The translations under genes were made by a program, and so were the position numbers. Of a stretch of DNA of 5,525 nucleotides, positions 1 through 5,525 are shown in pieces. The notes under the pieces are model-generated. The model searched no databases. It worked only from the letters and a program-made list of their open reading frames with translations, and had not been told where the DNA came from. The DNA is from Anaerolineae bacterium (GTDB lineage: Bacteria > Chloroflexota > Anaerolineae > Anaerolineales > Villigracilaceae), in NCBI GenBank assembly GCA_003141915.1, contig PLNY01000238.1:1-5525 (forward strand), written 5' to 3'. How positions within the stretch are numbered: the stretch's first letter is position 1; each line of letters opens with the position of its first letter.

Positions 1-2
1 CC

Positions 3-584
3 TCGTTTGGTGCGGAGGTCACAACCGCCGCAGGATGGGCCATCCTCGCCGCATCGATCTTCATTATCCTTTATGTCTGGTGGGCCTTCCGCAGTGTTGA
101 ACATCCAGTGCGCTACGGCACGGCGGCGATCATTGCCATGTTCCATGATATATTCGTGGTACTAGGCGTGGAAGCCATGCTCGGCTATTTCCTGCACTGG
201 GAAGCGGACTCTCTGTTTCTGACTGCGTTGCTCACGGTGATCGGTTTCTCTGTCCACGATACGATCGTTGTGTTCGACCGCATCCGCGAGAACGCTAACA
301 TTTATCGCCGCGTGGATTACGAAACAATGGTTAATCATTCCGTCGTCCAGACCCTCGACCGTTCAATCAATACCCAGCTTACCGTGATGTTTACATTGTT
401 TGCGCTGGCATTATTTGGCGGCGATACGACACGTCATTTTGTGATCATTCTCTTGGTGGGTATTTTCAGCGGAACCTATTCATCCATTTTCAATGCCTCG
501 CCGATTCTAGTGGTATGGCAAAACCGCGAATGGAGAACATGGTTCAGGCGAAAAACGGAAGCCCAGCCAAGAATCGCTCAATAA
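3..584 (+). CDS. secF: Protein translocase subunit SecF, C-terminal part (5' end outside the window)
   Basis: SecF is an inner-membrane protein of the RND-like SecDF complex, which uses the proton-motive force to help pull proteins through SecYEG on the outer side of the membrane. The reading frame is open from base 3 to a TAA at 582-584, giving 193 visible residues; a full SecF is about 300, so the N-terminus and first periplasmic domain lie upstream. Seen here are FGAEVT at the entry to a membrane helix, hydrophobic segments at about residues 11-29, 39-62, 70-90, 125-140 and 145-172, and the family signature VHDTIVVFDRIREN at 84-97. The conserved QTLDRSINTQLTV stretch follows at 116-128. 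A GTG at 108 could be mistaken for a start, but conserved SecF sequence continues upstream of it in the same frame. The tail is short and basic (WFRRK). A strong terminator follows within 20 bases, so this is the last gene of its operon; secD is presumably just upstream but cannot be seen. Confidence 0.95.
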   Translation, partial: SFGAEVTTAAGWAILAASIFIILYVWWAFRSVEHPVRYGTAAIIAMFHDIFVVLGVEAMLGYFLHWEADSLFLTALLTVIGFSVHDTIVVFDRIRENANIYRRVDYETMVNHSVVQTLDRSINTQLTVMFTLFALALFGGDTTRHFVIILLVGIFSGTYSSIFNASPILVVWQNREWRTWFRRKTEAQPRIAQ

Positions 585-603
585 ATATAAAGTCTTTACG
601 AAG

Positions 604-632
604 AAGCGCATCGGTGACGGTGCGCTTTTTTT
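604..632 (+). terminator. Intrinsic terminator after secF
   Basis: The arms AAGCGCATCG (604-613) and CGGTGCGCTT (618-627) form a 10-bp stem with a single T-G wobble. It is closed by a GTGA tetraloop of the GNRA type and runs directly into a T tract (626-632). It lies 19 bases after the SecF stop and is a textbook rho-independent terminator. The T tract ends one base before the ATG of the exporter remnant. Confidence 0.9.
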
Positions 633-633
633 C

Positions 634-791
634 ATGAACTAACTCATCAAAGGCTTCCTGATCGGATTGGCCATCGCGCAGGTGTTGGATTCTTTCGAGA
701 GCGCTTCACACCCGGTTGGATGGTTTGGGTGAATCGAATAGCTGGCGCGGCTATTATGGCATTTGGAGCCGCAGCGCTGGCAATTTTGTAA
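634..791 (+). pseudogene. Remnant of a LysE/RhtB-type amino-acid exporter gene, internally deleted
   Basis: Two pieces of one membrane-exporter family are visible. From ATG 634 the frame reads M-N-stop-LIKGFLIGLAIA, which resembles the N-terminal first helix of LysE/RhtB exporters (roughly FLKGFLIGFSIAAPVGP in the family). About base 678 the family match shifts to another frame, reading GVGFFRERFTPGW and then VNRIAGAAIMAFGAAALAIL up to the TAA at 789-791. This resembles the family's C-terminal end, with its RFTP..L.WINRISG pattern and last helix. Together the pieces account for about 50 of the roughly 200 residues expected, so some 150 codons between them are missing. There is also a TAA at codon 3 (640-642), which one T-to-A change from TTA (Leu) would explain, and no Shine-Dalgarno precedes the ATG because the secF terminator sits there. 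The gene cannot make a working transporter. The family assignment rests on remembered family patterns, so it is good but not certain. Confidence 0.72.
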
Positions 792-826
792 ACAAAGCTC
801 CCGAAGCGAAATGCCGCTCTCAGGGT

Positions 827-832
827 TATAAT
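827..832 (+). promoter_or_regulatory. Probable -10 box for the condensing-enzyme gene
   Basis: A perfect TATAAT lies 27 bases upstream of the ATG at 860, in an AT-rich stretch, with the secF terminator and exporter remnant behind it. No good -35 box stands at 16-18 bases spacing (AAGCGA at 804-809 for 17), so the promoter is either weak, activator-dependent or only apparent. The predicted transcript start near 839 would leave a leader of about 20 bases that still includes the ribosome binding site. Confidence 0.4.
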
Positions 833-843
833 TAAAAATATCG

Positions 844-849
844 AAGGAG
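844..849 (+). promoter_or_regulatory. Ribosome binding site that fixes the start at 860
   Basis: AAGGAG stands 10 bases before the ATG at 860. It supports this ATG as the start even though the first 25 or so residues look poorly conserved. Confidence 0.7.
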
Positions 850-859
850 CAGAACAACC

Positions 860-2119
860 ATGAGCGAAGAAGTGAATTCAGAAAATAAATCTCCTGAGGC
901 TAGTTCCTTTTACGAGCGCCCAAATGTCAAGCAGGACACGATCCAAATTGGAGGCGGGATTCCTTTTGGCATCGAACAAGTATCGAACAAGGAACTCGGA
1001 ATCGGAGGCGCATACGGCGCATGGGGCAAAAGTTATGACAATGCCAACCTTCCGGAGTTTGTGGAAAGCCGCACGGGCCGGCCATGGAACAAAGAAGACA
1101 AAATGGAACTCGGCGATTTGGGATTCGTAAGCCGCCAGCATGTCCCGATATTGACTCAGGAAGAAAATCATCAACTAGAGTTGGAAGTTGGAACGCGGTT
1201 AATCAAAGAGGCCGCCCAAAGCAATGGCTGGGAGCCGTCCGAAGTCGAGGGGTTACTCGTTGGAATGAGCGGGCCGATCAGCAATGATTATCTATCGGAA
1301 ATTGCACAGCGCGCCGGAATTCCGGATAGCGCTCTTAAAGTCAGCGTGCATAAAGCATGTGACGGATCAGTCGGGGCATTGAATTTGGCTCTCAACCCGG
1401 AACTCTCTCAACCGGGACAACTTAACGTCGCAGAAGAATTGCGAGGCAAAAAAGTTCTGGTCGGCGGCATCGAAGGCTTGAGCCGCTTTATCGGCATGTC
1501 ACAGGATAAAAATGCCCTGCAGCTTTTTGGAAACGGTTTCGGCATGATCGGCCTCATTCCCGGAAAGACCATCAAGTTTCTCGTCGGCAAAAGCATGGAA
1601 GTTTTTGACGACGAAGGCCTGCTTAAGGTACGCATGGTTTATCCTCATTCGGTGAAGGCAATTGGAAAGTTGGTGGATGTTGTTCAAGAAGGAGCGTCCT
1701 ACATTCGGGTCGCAGGCTTGATGCACGAACCGGAGGACGGCTCAAATATTTCCATGGCTGGATTGATGGGCATGGTAAAGCTCTTCGTGCGGAACGGCGT
1801 TCAAGCGGTTACCGATGTTTTCAGCTCTTACCAGAAATTGATGGAGAAAGTTGGAACGCCTGAAAAGAAACTGGCGGTCGCCATCGTCCACCACGCCAAC
1901 TACAAGATCAACAAACTGAAGGAAAAACAATTGCTAAAGGAAGGCATCAGCTTTCCAATGCCGTGGCTCCTGAAAGATTTCGGCAACGTGAGCGCCGCGT
2001 CGAACATGATTGCTTTTCTCAGACAGCTTCCGCAGATCAACCCCGGCGATCATGTTCTGTTCGACGGCTTTGGCGCCGGAAGTTACTACGATGTGCTGGC
2101 CGTGGAACTGGGAAGTTAA
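860..2119 (+). CDS. 3-oxoacyl-ACP synthase III (FabH)-like condensing enzyme, function unassigned
   Basis: This is a thiolase-fold condensing enzyme of the KAS III type; such enzymes join an acyl-CoA or acyl-enzyme to a malonyl-type or other nucleophile by decarboxylative or Claisen condensation in the cytoplasm. Three active-site blocks appear in the right order: VHKACDGSVGALNLAL with nucleophile Cys167 (FabH has AACSG), HHAN with His344 (FabH HQAN), and GNVSAAS with Asn376 (FabH GNTSAAS). The usual glycine-rich end, FDGFGAGSYYDVLAVEL, lies at 401-417. At 419 residues it is about 90 longer than typical FabH (about 320-330). The extra length is spread over a polar N-terminus (1-27), residues about 45-90, and inserts after the Cys helix. 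The normal LFGDGAGA block reads LFGNGFGM (222-229). The gene stands alone: remnant DNA precedes it and a hairpin follows, and no acyl carrier protein, ketoreductase or second condensing enzyme is next to it. It could serve fatty-acid initiation, a specialised metabolite or another acyl condensation; the sequence does not say which. The fold is secure, the substrate is not. Confidence 0.82.
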   Translation: MSEEVNSENKSPEASSFYERPNVKQDTIQIGGGIPFGIEQVSNKELGIGGAYGAWGKSYDNANLPEFVESRTGRPWNKEDKMELGDLGFVSRQHVPILTQEENHQLELEVGTRLIKEAAQSNGWEPSEVEGLLVGMSGPISNDYLSEIAQRAGIPDSALKVSVHKACDGSVGALNLALNPELSQPGQLNVAEELRGKKVLVGGIEGLSRFIGMSQDKNALQLFGNGFGMIGLIPGKTIKFLVGKSMEVFDDEGLLKVRMVYPHSVKAIGKLVDVVQEGASYIRVAGLMHEPEDGSNISMAGLMGMVKLFVRNGVQAVTDVFSSYQKLMEKVGTPEKKLAVAIVHHANYKINKLKEKQLLKEGISFPMPWLLKDFGNVSAASNMIAFLRQLPQINPGDHVLFDGFGAGSYYDVLAVELGS

Positions 2120-2161
2120 TTGCATGAGAAAATGAGGGCAGAAAAGCTTACTGCGAGCAAT

Positions 2162-2198
2162 AAAGTGGAGCCGTAAAGTTTTGGCTCCACTTTCCATT
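2162..2198 (+). terminator. Perfect 11-bp hairpin, probable terminator of the condensing-enzyme gene
   Basis: AAAGTGGAGCC (2162-2172) and GGCTCCACTTT (2183-2193) pair without mismatch around a 10-base loop. The hairpin lies 42 bases past the stop at 2119. The 3' tail is TTTCCATT rather than a clean T run, so termination may be partial. The stem reads almost the same way on the other strand. The loop bases can also pair with sequence around the small ORF downstream. Confidence 0.6.
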
Positions 2199-2214
2199 AA
2201 TAAAGGGGGAAAAC

Positions 2215-2247
2215 ATGGCTTTACCAAAACCCCTATTCAAGGAATGA
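2215..2247 (+). CDS. Possible 10-residue leader-like ORF (MALPKPLFKE)
   Basis: The only support is a near-ideal ribosome binding site (AAGGGGG with a 5-base spacer) and a position just after a stable hairpin. The stop overlaps the next ATG as ATGA, an arrangement used for translational coupling. The peptide has no run of one amino acid that would suggest classical attenuation. The AGGGG of its ribosome binding site (2204-2208) can pair with CCCCT (2230-2234) inside the ORF, which could limit its translation. It may equally be the surviving start of a decayed gene. Confidence 0.2.
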   Translation: MALPKPLFKE

Positions 2248-2422
2248 CTTCAATCGAAATTCTTGGCAAAGACTCTTAATCAAGTCGCCTCTTTCGTGGT
2301 AAAGTAGCTTTGTTTATAAGAGTGCAAGAATCGGGCTTCTCAATAAATTATCCTGCAACGATGCCTTTTGAGATGCGAAGCCTTACTGATATTGAACAAC
2401 GACTGTAGAATTCCTTTAGAGT

Positions 2423-2428
2423 GAGGAG
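2423..2428 (+). promoter_or_regulatory. Ribosome binding site for the HAD gene
   Basis: GAGGAG lies 8 bases before the ATG at 2437. Another ATG at 2430 is in a different frame and too close to this site. The translation signal of the interrupted gene is therefore still intact. Confidence 0.65.
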
Positions 2429-2436
2429 CATGAGCC

Positions 2437-3057
2437 ATGGATTTTCAGGCCACAACTTTATTTCTCGATATCGGTGGCGTTTTGCTTACGAATGGATGGG
2501 ACCACAATATTCGGTTGCATGCTGCCGAAAAGTTTGGTCTCAATGACCACGAGATGAATGAACGTCATCACTTAACTTTTGATACGTACGAAGCCGGCAA
2601 ACTCAGTCTCGATGAATATCTTAACCGGATAGTTTTTTATCAGAAACGTTCTTTCTCGCGGGAAGATTTCAAGAAGTTCATGTATGATCAATCGAAGGCG
2701 TTTCCCGAGATGATTGAATTAATCCGCGGATTGAAGACTTGATACAACCTTCAGGTCGCCGCGGTAAGCAACGAAGGAAGGGAACTCACAACCTACCGCG
2801 TTCAACAGTTCAATTTGGGATCCTTCGTGGATTTTTTTGTATCATCGTGTTTTGTCCATTACCGCAAACCGGATGAAGATATGTATCGTGTTGCTTTGGA
2901 TATCTCACAGGCGAAGCCGGAACAAGTCATCTACATTGATGATAGAGAAATGTTCGTCGAGGTGGCGCGCGGATTGGGAATCACCGGCATTACGCATGCC
3001 AGTTACGAAGCGACGAAGAAGTCATTGGAAGCATTGGGGCTTAGTTTGTCAAATTAA
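2437..3057 (+). pseudogene. HAD-superfamily hydrolase gene interrupted by one in-frame TGA
   Basis: Reading through the TGA at 2740-2742 gives one continuous frame of 205 residues plus the stop, the normal size of a small HAD hydrolase (haloacid-dehalogenase-like, mostly cytoplasmic phosphatases). Motif I is FLDIGGVLLTNG with nucleophile Asp11. The cap-region helices (about 20-100) include HHLTFDTYEAGKLSLDEYL. After the TGA (codon 102) come motif II AAVSNEG (Ser111), motif III with Lys144 in HYRKPD, and motif IV YIDD (Asp168, Asp169). The residue two after the nucleophile is Gly, not the Asp general acid of most HAD phosphatases; YihX-type members share this. The family usually reads LKARY where this gene has LKT-stop-Y, so the stop replaces an Arg and a CGA-to-TGA transition explains it. 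The first product (101 residues) has only motif I and the cap; the rest lacks the nucleophile. A TTG at 2815 has no convincing ribosome binding site. It is probably a fresh pseudogene; readthrough, reassembly of two parts or a sequencing error remain possible. Confidence 0.85.
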
Positions 3058-3094
3058 TATTTCATAAACAATCCAGCAAGCAGAGAAGAAATTC

Positions 3095-3123
3095 TTGCAC
3101 ATAATGAGATGATTTTAGTACAT
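3095..3123 (+). promoter_or_regulatory. Weak candidate promoter for gnd-zwf
   Basis: The 89-base gap after the HAD frame contains TTGCAC (3095-3100) as a possible -35 box, but the hexamer 17 bases on (GTACAT, 3118-3123) is a poor -10. CATAAT at 3100-3105 is a better -10 but lacks a -35. No terminator hairpin is seen between 3057 and 3147, so gnd-zwf may also be transcribed from upstream of the HAD gene. Confidence 0.2.
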
Positions 3124-3132
3124 CGTGCCATG

Positions 3133-3138
3133 AAAGGA
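3133..3138 (+). promoter_or_regulatory. Ribosome binding site for gnd
   Basis: AAAGGA lies 8 bases before the ATG at 3147. The protein begins directly with its first beta strand (MQIGMIGLGRMG), which fits this start. Confidence 0.6.
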
Positions 3139-3146
3139 AAATTGAT

Positions 3147-4160
3147 ATGCAAATCGGTATGATTGGTTTAGGTCGTATGGGAGCAAATATGGTGCAACGG
3201 CTGATGAAAGACGGCCACGAATGCGTGGTATTTGACATGAATCAGAACGCCGTTGCAACGCTCGCGGCACAGGGAGCAAAAGGTGCAAATTCGCTTGGAG
3301 ATTTCGTTTCGCGATTGAACAAACCGCGCGCGATCTGGTTGATGGTTCCAGCCGCGGTTGTCGATCAGGAATTGGCGGCGCTGACGCCGCTGCTGGAGGC
3401 GGGCGATATCGTCATTGACGGAGGGAACTCTTTTTATCGCGACGACATTCGTCGAGGCGCGGAGTTGAATCAGCGAAGCATCCACTATCTGGATGTTGGA
3501 ACCAGCGGCGGAGTCGCGGGACTCGAGCGTGGGTACTGTCTGATGATCGGCGGCGAAAAAGACATCGTGAATCATCTTAATCCAATCTTCGCCAGCCTTG
3601 CTCCCGGCGCCGACGCCGCGCCTCATACGCCCGGTCGGGCTGAAAATAAGGGAACCGCTGAGCAAGGCTTCCTGCATTGTGGGCCGCAAGGAGCAGGCCA
3701 CTTTGTAAAGATGGTCCATAACGGAATCGAATACGGGATCATGGCAGCGTATGCGGAGGGATTGAATATCCTATACAATGCCGATGTTGGTAAACAGGCA
3801 AATGCCGCGGATGCCGAGACCACGCCAATGCGTGACCCGGAGTATTACCAATATAAATTGGATTTAACTGAAATCGCTGAAGTCTGGCGCAGGGGCAGTG
3901 TGATCGGCTCATGGTTGTTGGACCTCACCGCCATCGCGCTGCTTAACGATCCCGACCTCAAGGATTTTGAAGGCCGGGTGTCAGATTCCGGTGAAGGACG
4001 GTGGACGATTGCCGCGGCAATTGATGAGGCAGTGCCAGTCCCAGTGATCAGTGCGGCGCTGTATGGACGTTTTGCCTCACGCGGCGAAGCCGATTATACT
4101 GACCGATTACTCTCTGCAATGAGAAAACAGTTCGGCGGACATGAAGAGAAGAAAGGGTAG
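3147..4160 (+). CDS. gnd: 6-phosphogluconate dehydrogenase, decarboxylating, short type
   Basis: The enzyme oxidises and decarboxylates 6-phosphogluconate to ribulose-5-phosphate and CO2 with reduction of NAD(P), the last oxidative step of the pentose phosphate pathway. The Rossmann nucleotide site is GLGRMGANM (7-15). The substrate and catalytic regions follow: DGGNSFYRDD (91-100), DVGTSGGVAGLERGYCLMIG (116-135), and GAGHFVKMVHNGIEYG (182-197) with catalytic Lys188, His191-Asn192 and the presumed acid Glu195. The C-terminal helical domain contains SDSGEGRWT (279-287). At 337 residues it belongs to the short class (about 300-340), not the 470-residue class of enteric bacteria. The second beta strand ends in Asp30 (VVFDMN); an acid here usually disfavours the 2'-phosphate of NADP, so NAD may be preferred. 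That is an inference from fold knowledge. The gene ends 4 bases before zwf, whose ribosome binding site lies inside its last codons, so the two are translated from one mRNA. Base composition matches zwf. Confidence 0.95.
   Translation: MQIGMIGLGRMGANMVQRLMKDGHECVVFDMNQNAVATLAAQGAKGANSLGDFVSRLNKPRAIWLMVPAAVVDQELAALTPLLEAGDIVIDGGNSFYRDDIRRGAELNQRSIHYLDVGTSGGVAGLERGYCLMIGGEKDIVNHLNPIFASLAPGADAAPHTPGRAENKGTAEQGFLHCGPQGAGHFVKMVHNGIEYGIMAAYAEGLNILYNADVGKQANAADAETTPMRDPEYYQYKLDLTEIAEVWRRGSVIGSWLLDLTAIALLNDPDLKDFEGRVSDSGEGRWTIAAAIDEAVPVPVISAALYGRFASRGEADYTDRLLSAMRKQFGGHEEKKG
4151..4157 (+). promoter_or_regulatory. Ribosome binding site for zwf inside the end of gnd
   Basis: GAAAGGG (4151-4157) overlaps the final gnd codons and stands 7 bases before the ATG at 4165. 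This arrangement suggests translational coupling and supports the chosen zwf start. Confidence 0.6.
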
Positions 4161-4164
4161 CACG

Positions 4165-5525
4165 ATGGCCGGGAATCATACTCACTCTGTCAAATCCGAC
4201 GCGCTCGTGTTATTTGGCGCAACTGGCGACCTTGCGCATAAGTTGATTTTCCCTGCACTGTATGCAATGGTAAAACGAGGCGTGTTGACTGTTCCAGTGA
4301 TTGGTGTGGCATTTCCAAAATGGGATCTGGAGCAATTACAGGCGCGAGTGAAAGACAGCCTTCAACAATCTGGCGGTATGGATGATCAGAAGGCTTATGA
4401 CAAACTTCTTTCTTTGTTCAGCTATGTCAGCGGCGACTATAACGATCCAGCAATATTCACAGCCATAAAAAAGGCGCTGGGTAAGGCGCAGCGCCCTGCA
4501 TATTATCTCGCCATTCCGCCCGCGCTTTTTGAAAAAGTAATTCAGGGACTGGGGGCGGCCGGGCTGGCCAAAGATGCGCGCGTCATTGTCGAGAAACCGT
4601 TCGGACGCGATCTGGTATCCGCGCAGAAACTTAACCGCGTCGCACACTCCGTGTTCCCGGAAGACTCGATTTTCCGTATTGATCACTTCCTGGGAAAGGA
4701 AGCGATCATGAACATCCTGTATTTTCGCTTTGCCAATTCATTCCTCGAGCCGATTTGGAATCGCAACTACGTCTCAAGCGTGCAGATCACGCTATCGGAA
4801 GATTTTGGCGTAGAAAAACGCGGTGCGTTTTATGAGACGGCGGGTTGTCTCCGTGATGTCATTGAAAACCATCTCTTTCAAATCACAGCATTGCTCGCCA
4901 TGGAACCGCCCGCGTATCAAGGCTTTGGAGCAGTGCAGGCCGAAAAAGCCAAGGTGTTTCAAGCCATGCGACCGCTTCGTCCCGGCGATATGGTGCGCGG
5001 ACAATACGAAGGCTATCGGGATGAACCGGATGTGGCAAAAGATTCCGACGTCGAGACTTTCTGCGCCGTGCGCCTCTTCATCGACTCCTGGCGATGGGAA
5101 GGAGTGCCATGGTATCTGCGCTCCGGCAAATATATGCCGCAGACATCCAATGAGGTTCTGGTAGAGCTCAGACCGCCTCCGCAAAGACTGTTTGATGATT
5201 CGCGACCGGCTGATGGCCGCGCCAACTATTTGCGCTTTCGTATCTCTCCCGATTCTGTCATCGCGCTCGCGGCACGGGTCAAGCGCGCCGGAGAAGAATT
5301 TGTTGGCGATCAGGAGGAACTATATCTGATCGAAGAGCAACCCGGGGAGGAAACACCCTATGAACGGCTGCTTGGTGATGCCATGTCGGGACAGGGAGCG
5401 CTCTACACACGCGAAGACGCGGTGGAGGCGGCCTGGGCAGTGGTTGATCCGGTGCTGAAGAATCATCCAAAAGCATTACCTTATCCACGCGGCAGTTGGG
5501 GGCCGAAAGAGGCTGATGCGATCAT
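4165..5525 (+). CDS. zwf: Glucose-6-phosphate 1-dehydrogenase (3' end outside the window)
   Basis: The enzyme oxidises glucose-6-phosphate to 6-phosphogluconolactone, normally with NADP, and is the entry step of the oxidative pentose phosphate or Entner-Doudoroff route. The frame is open from ATG 4165 to the window edge: 453 complete codons of an expected 460-500, so only a short tail is missing. Near the N-terminus is the nucleotide site LFGATGDLAHK (16-26). Then come VEKPFGRD (142-149) with Lys144, the active-site signature RIDHFLGKEA (171-180) with Phe where Tyr is more usual, YFRFANSFLEPIWNRNY (186-202), and GCLRDVIENHLFQ (227-239) with the presumed catalytic base His236. The substrate-contact block WYLRSGKYMP lies at 316-325, and YPRGSWGPKEAD (440-451) is the usual end of the family. 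At the place of the third base-rich residue of the classic GDLAKRK motif there is Leu27. The reading continues past the window without a stop. Partner of gnd in one operon; a lactonase gene may follow but is not visible. Confidence 0.95.
   Translation, partial: MAGNHTHSVKSDALVLFGATGDLAHKLIFPALYAMVKRGVLTVPVIGVAFPKWDLEQLQARVKDSLQQSGGMDDQKAYDKLLSLFSYVSGDYNDPAIFTAIKKALGKAQRPAYYLAIPPALFEKVIQGLGAAGLAKDARVIVEKPFGRDLVSAQKLNRVAHSVFPEDSIFRIDHFLGKEAIMNILYFRFANSFLEPIWNRNYVSSVQITLSEDFGVEKRGAFYETAGCLRDVIENHLFQITALLAMEPPAYQGFGAVQAEKAKVFQAMRPLRPGDMVRGQYEGYRDEPDVAKDSDVETFCAVRLFIDSWRWEGVPWYLRSGKYMPQTSNEVLVELRPPPQRLFDDSRPADGRANYLRFRISPDSVIALAARVKRAGEEFVGDQEELYLIEEQPGEETPYERLLGDAMSGQGALYTREDAVEAAWAVVDPVLKNHPKALPYPRGSWGPKEADAI

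Larger units (their letters stand above)
2120..2436. other. 317-base gap with a hairpin, tiny ORFs and a broken short frame
   Basis: No normal gene fits here. Besides the hairpin at 2162-2193, a strong Shine-Dalgarno (AAGGGGG, 2203-2209) stands 5 bases before an ATG at 2215 that encodes only MALPKPLFKE. Its TGA (2245-2247) overlaps a second ATG (2244), giving MTSIEILGKDS and a TAA at 2277-2279. That same frame then stays open for 42 codons, to TAG at 2406-2408. I recognise no family in these peptides; they may be the scraps of a lost gene, or the first may be a leader peptide. A TATAAG at 2315-2320 could be a -10 box for the HAD gene, but no -35 box is seen at a proper distance. Confidence 0.5.

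Noticed and set aside
639..857. 72-codon minus-strand frame over the exporter remnant
   Set aside because: It has no family resemblance, while the plus strand shows exporter sequence at both ends of the same interval.
2740..2742. TGA as a selenocysteine codon in the HAD gene
   Set aside because: Relatives carry Arg, not Cys, at this site, and it is not a catalytic position. The only nearby hairpin (CCTTC with GAAGG, 20-base loop) does not look like a bacterial SECIS element.
2740..2742. TGA read as a sense codon under an alternative genetic code
   Set aside because: The expected residue is Arg, while known UGA reassignments give Trp, Gly or Cys. No other TGA sits inside the intact genes secF, the condensing enzyme, gnd or zwf.
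2815..3057. Separate 80-residue gene starting at TTG 2815
   Set aside because: It is the second part of the HAD frame, in the same phase; conserved motif II lies upstream of this TTG and no suitable ribosome binding site precedes it.
3168..3719. 183-codon open frame on the minus strand
   Set aside because: It lies entirely opposite gnd, has no recognisable domain, and its composition mirrors the gnd coding strand.
4792..5184. Open frames on both strands inside the zwf region
   Set aside because: They overlap the continuous, strongly conserved Zwf frame and resemble no family.
1..5525. CRISPR arrays, tRNA or rRNA genes, insertion sequences, attachment sites
   Set aside because: No regularly spaced repeats, cloverleaf sequences, transposase motifs or paired terminal repeats were seen by eye on either strand.

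Overview
The window reads as a piece of a mesophilic bacterial chromosome of middling GC, with housekeeping genes all on the + strand and separated by gaps that hold decayed sequence. The SecF fragment and the short-type 6-phosphogluconate dehydrogenase coupled to glucose-6-phosphate dehydrogenase recall Chloroflexota (Anaerolineae-like) proteins. That placement comes from remembered family flavour, not from a search, and should be held loosely.

Layout: (1) 3-584, the C-terminal 193 residues of SecF, closed by a strong intrinsic terminator at 604-632. (2) 634-791, a remnant of a LysE/RhtB-type amino-acid exporter. Its first ~15 codons are joined out of frame to its last ~37, and the middle of the gene is gone. 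(3) 860-2119, an intact 419-residue ketoacyl-ACP-synthase-III-like condensing enzyme with a recognisable Cys-His-Asn triad. It is probably transcribed alone from a TATAAT box just upstream and is followed by an 11-bp perfect hairpin. (4) 2120-2436, a 317-base gap with that hairpin, competing base-pairings, a good Shine-Dalgarno followed by tiny overlapping ORFs, and a short broken reading frame. (5) 2437-3057, a HAD-family hydrolase gene interrupted by one in-frame TGA exactly between its cap region and its second catalytic motif. (6) 3147-4160 and 4165-5525, gnd and zwf, four bases apart and certainly one transcript. zwf runs off the window, lacking only its extreme C-terminus.

How the genes work together: Zwf oxidises glucose-6-phosphate and Gnd decarboxylates 6-phosphogluconate to ribulose-5-phosphate, so the last two genes form an oxidative pentose phosphate operon supplying reducing power and pentoses. 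SecF belongs to an upstream secretion operon outside the window. The condensing enzyme and the HAD gene have no obvious link to either neighbour.

I found no convincing new multi-gene system. The points most worth following are the precise TGA interruption of the HAD gene, the collapsed exporter gene, the divergent condensing enzyme of unassigned function, and the structured gap after it.
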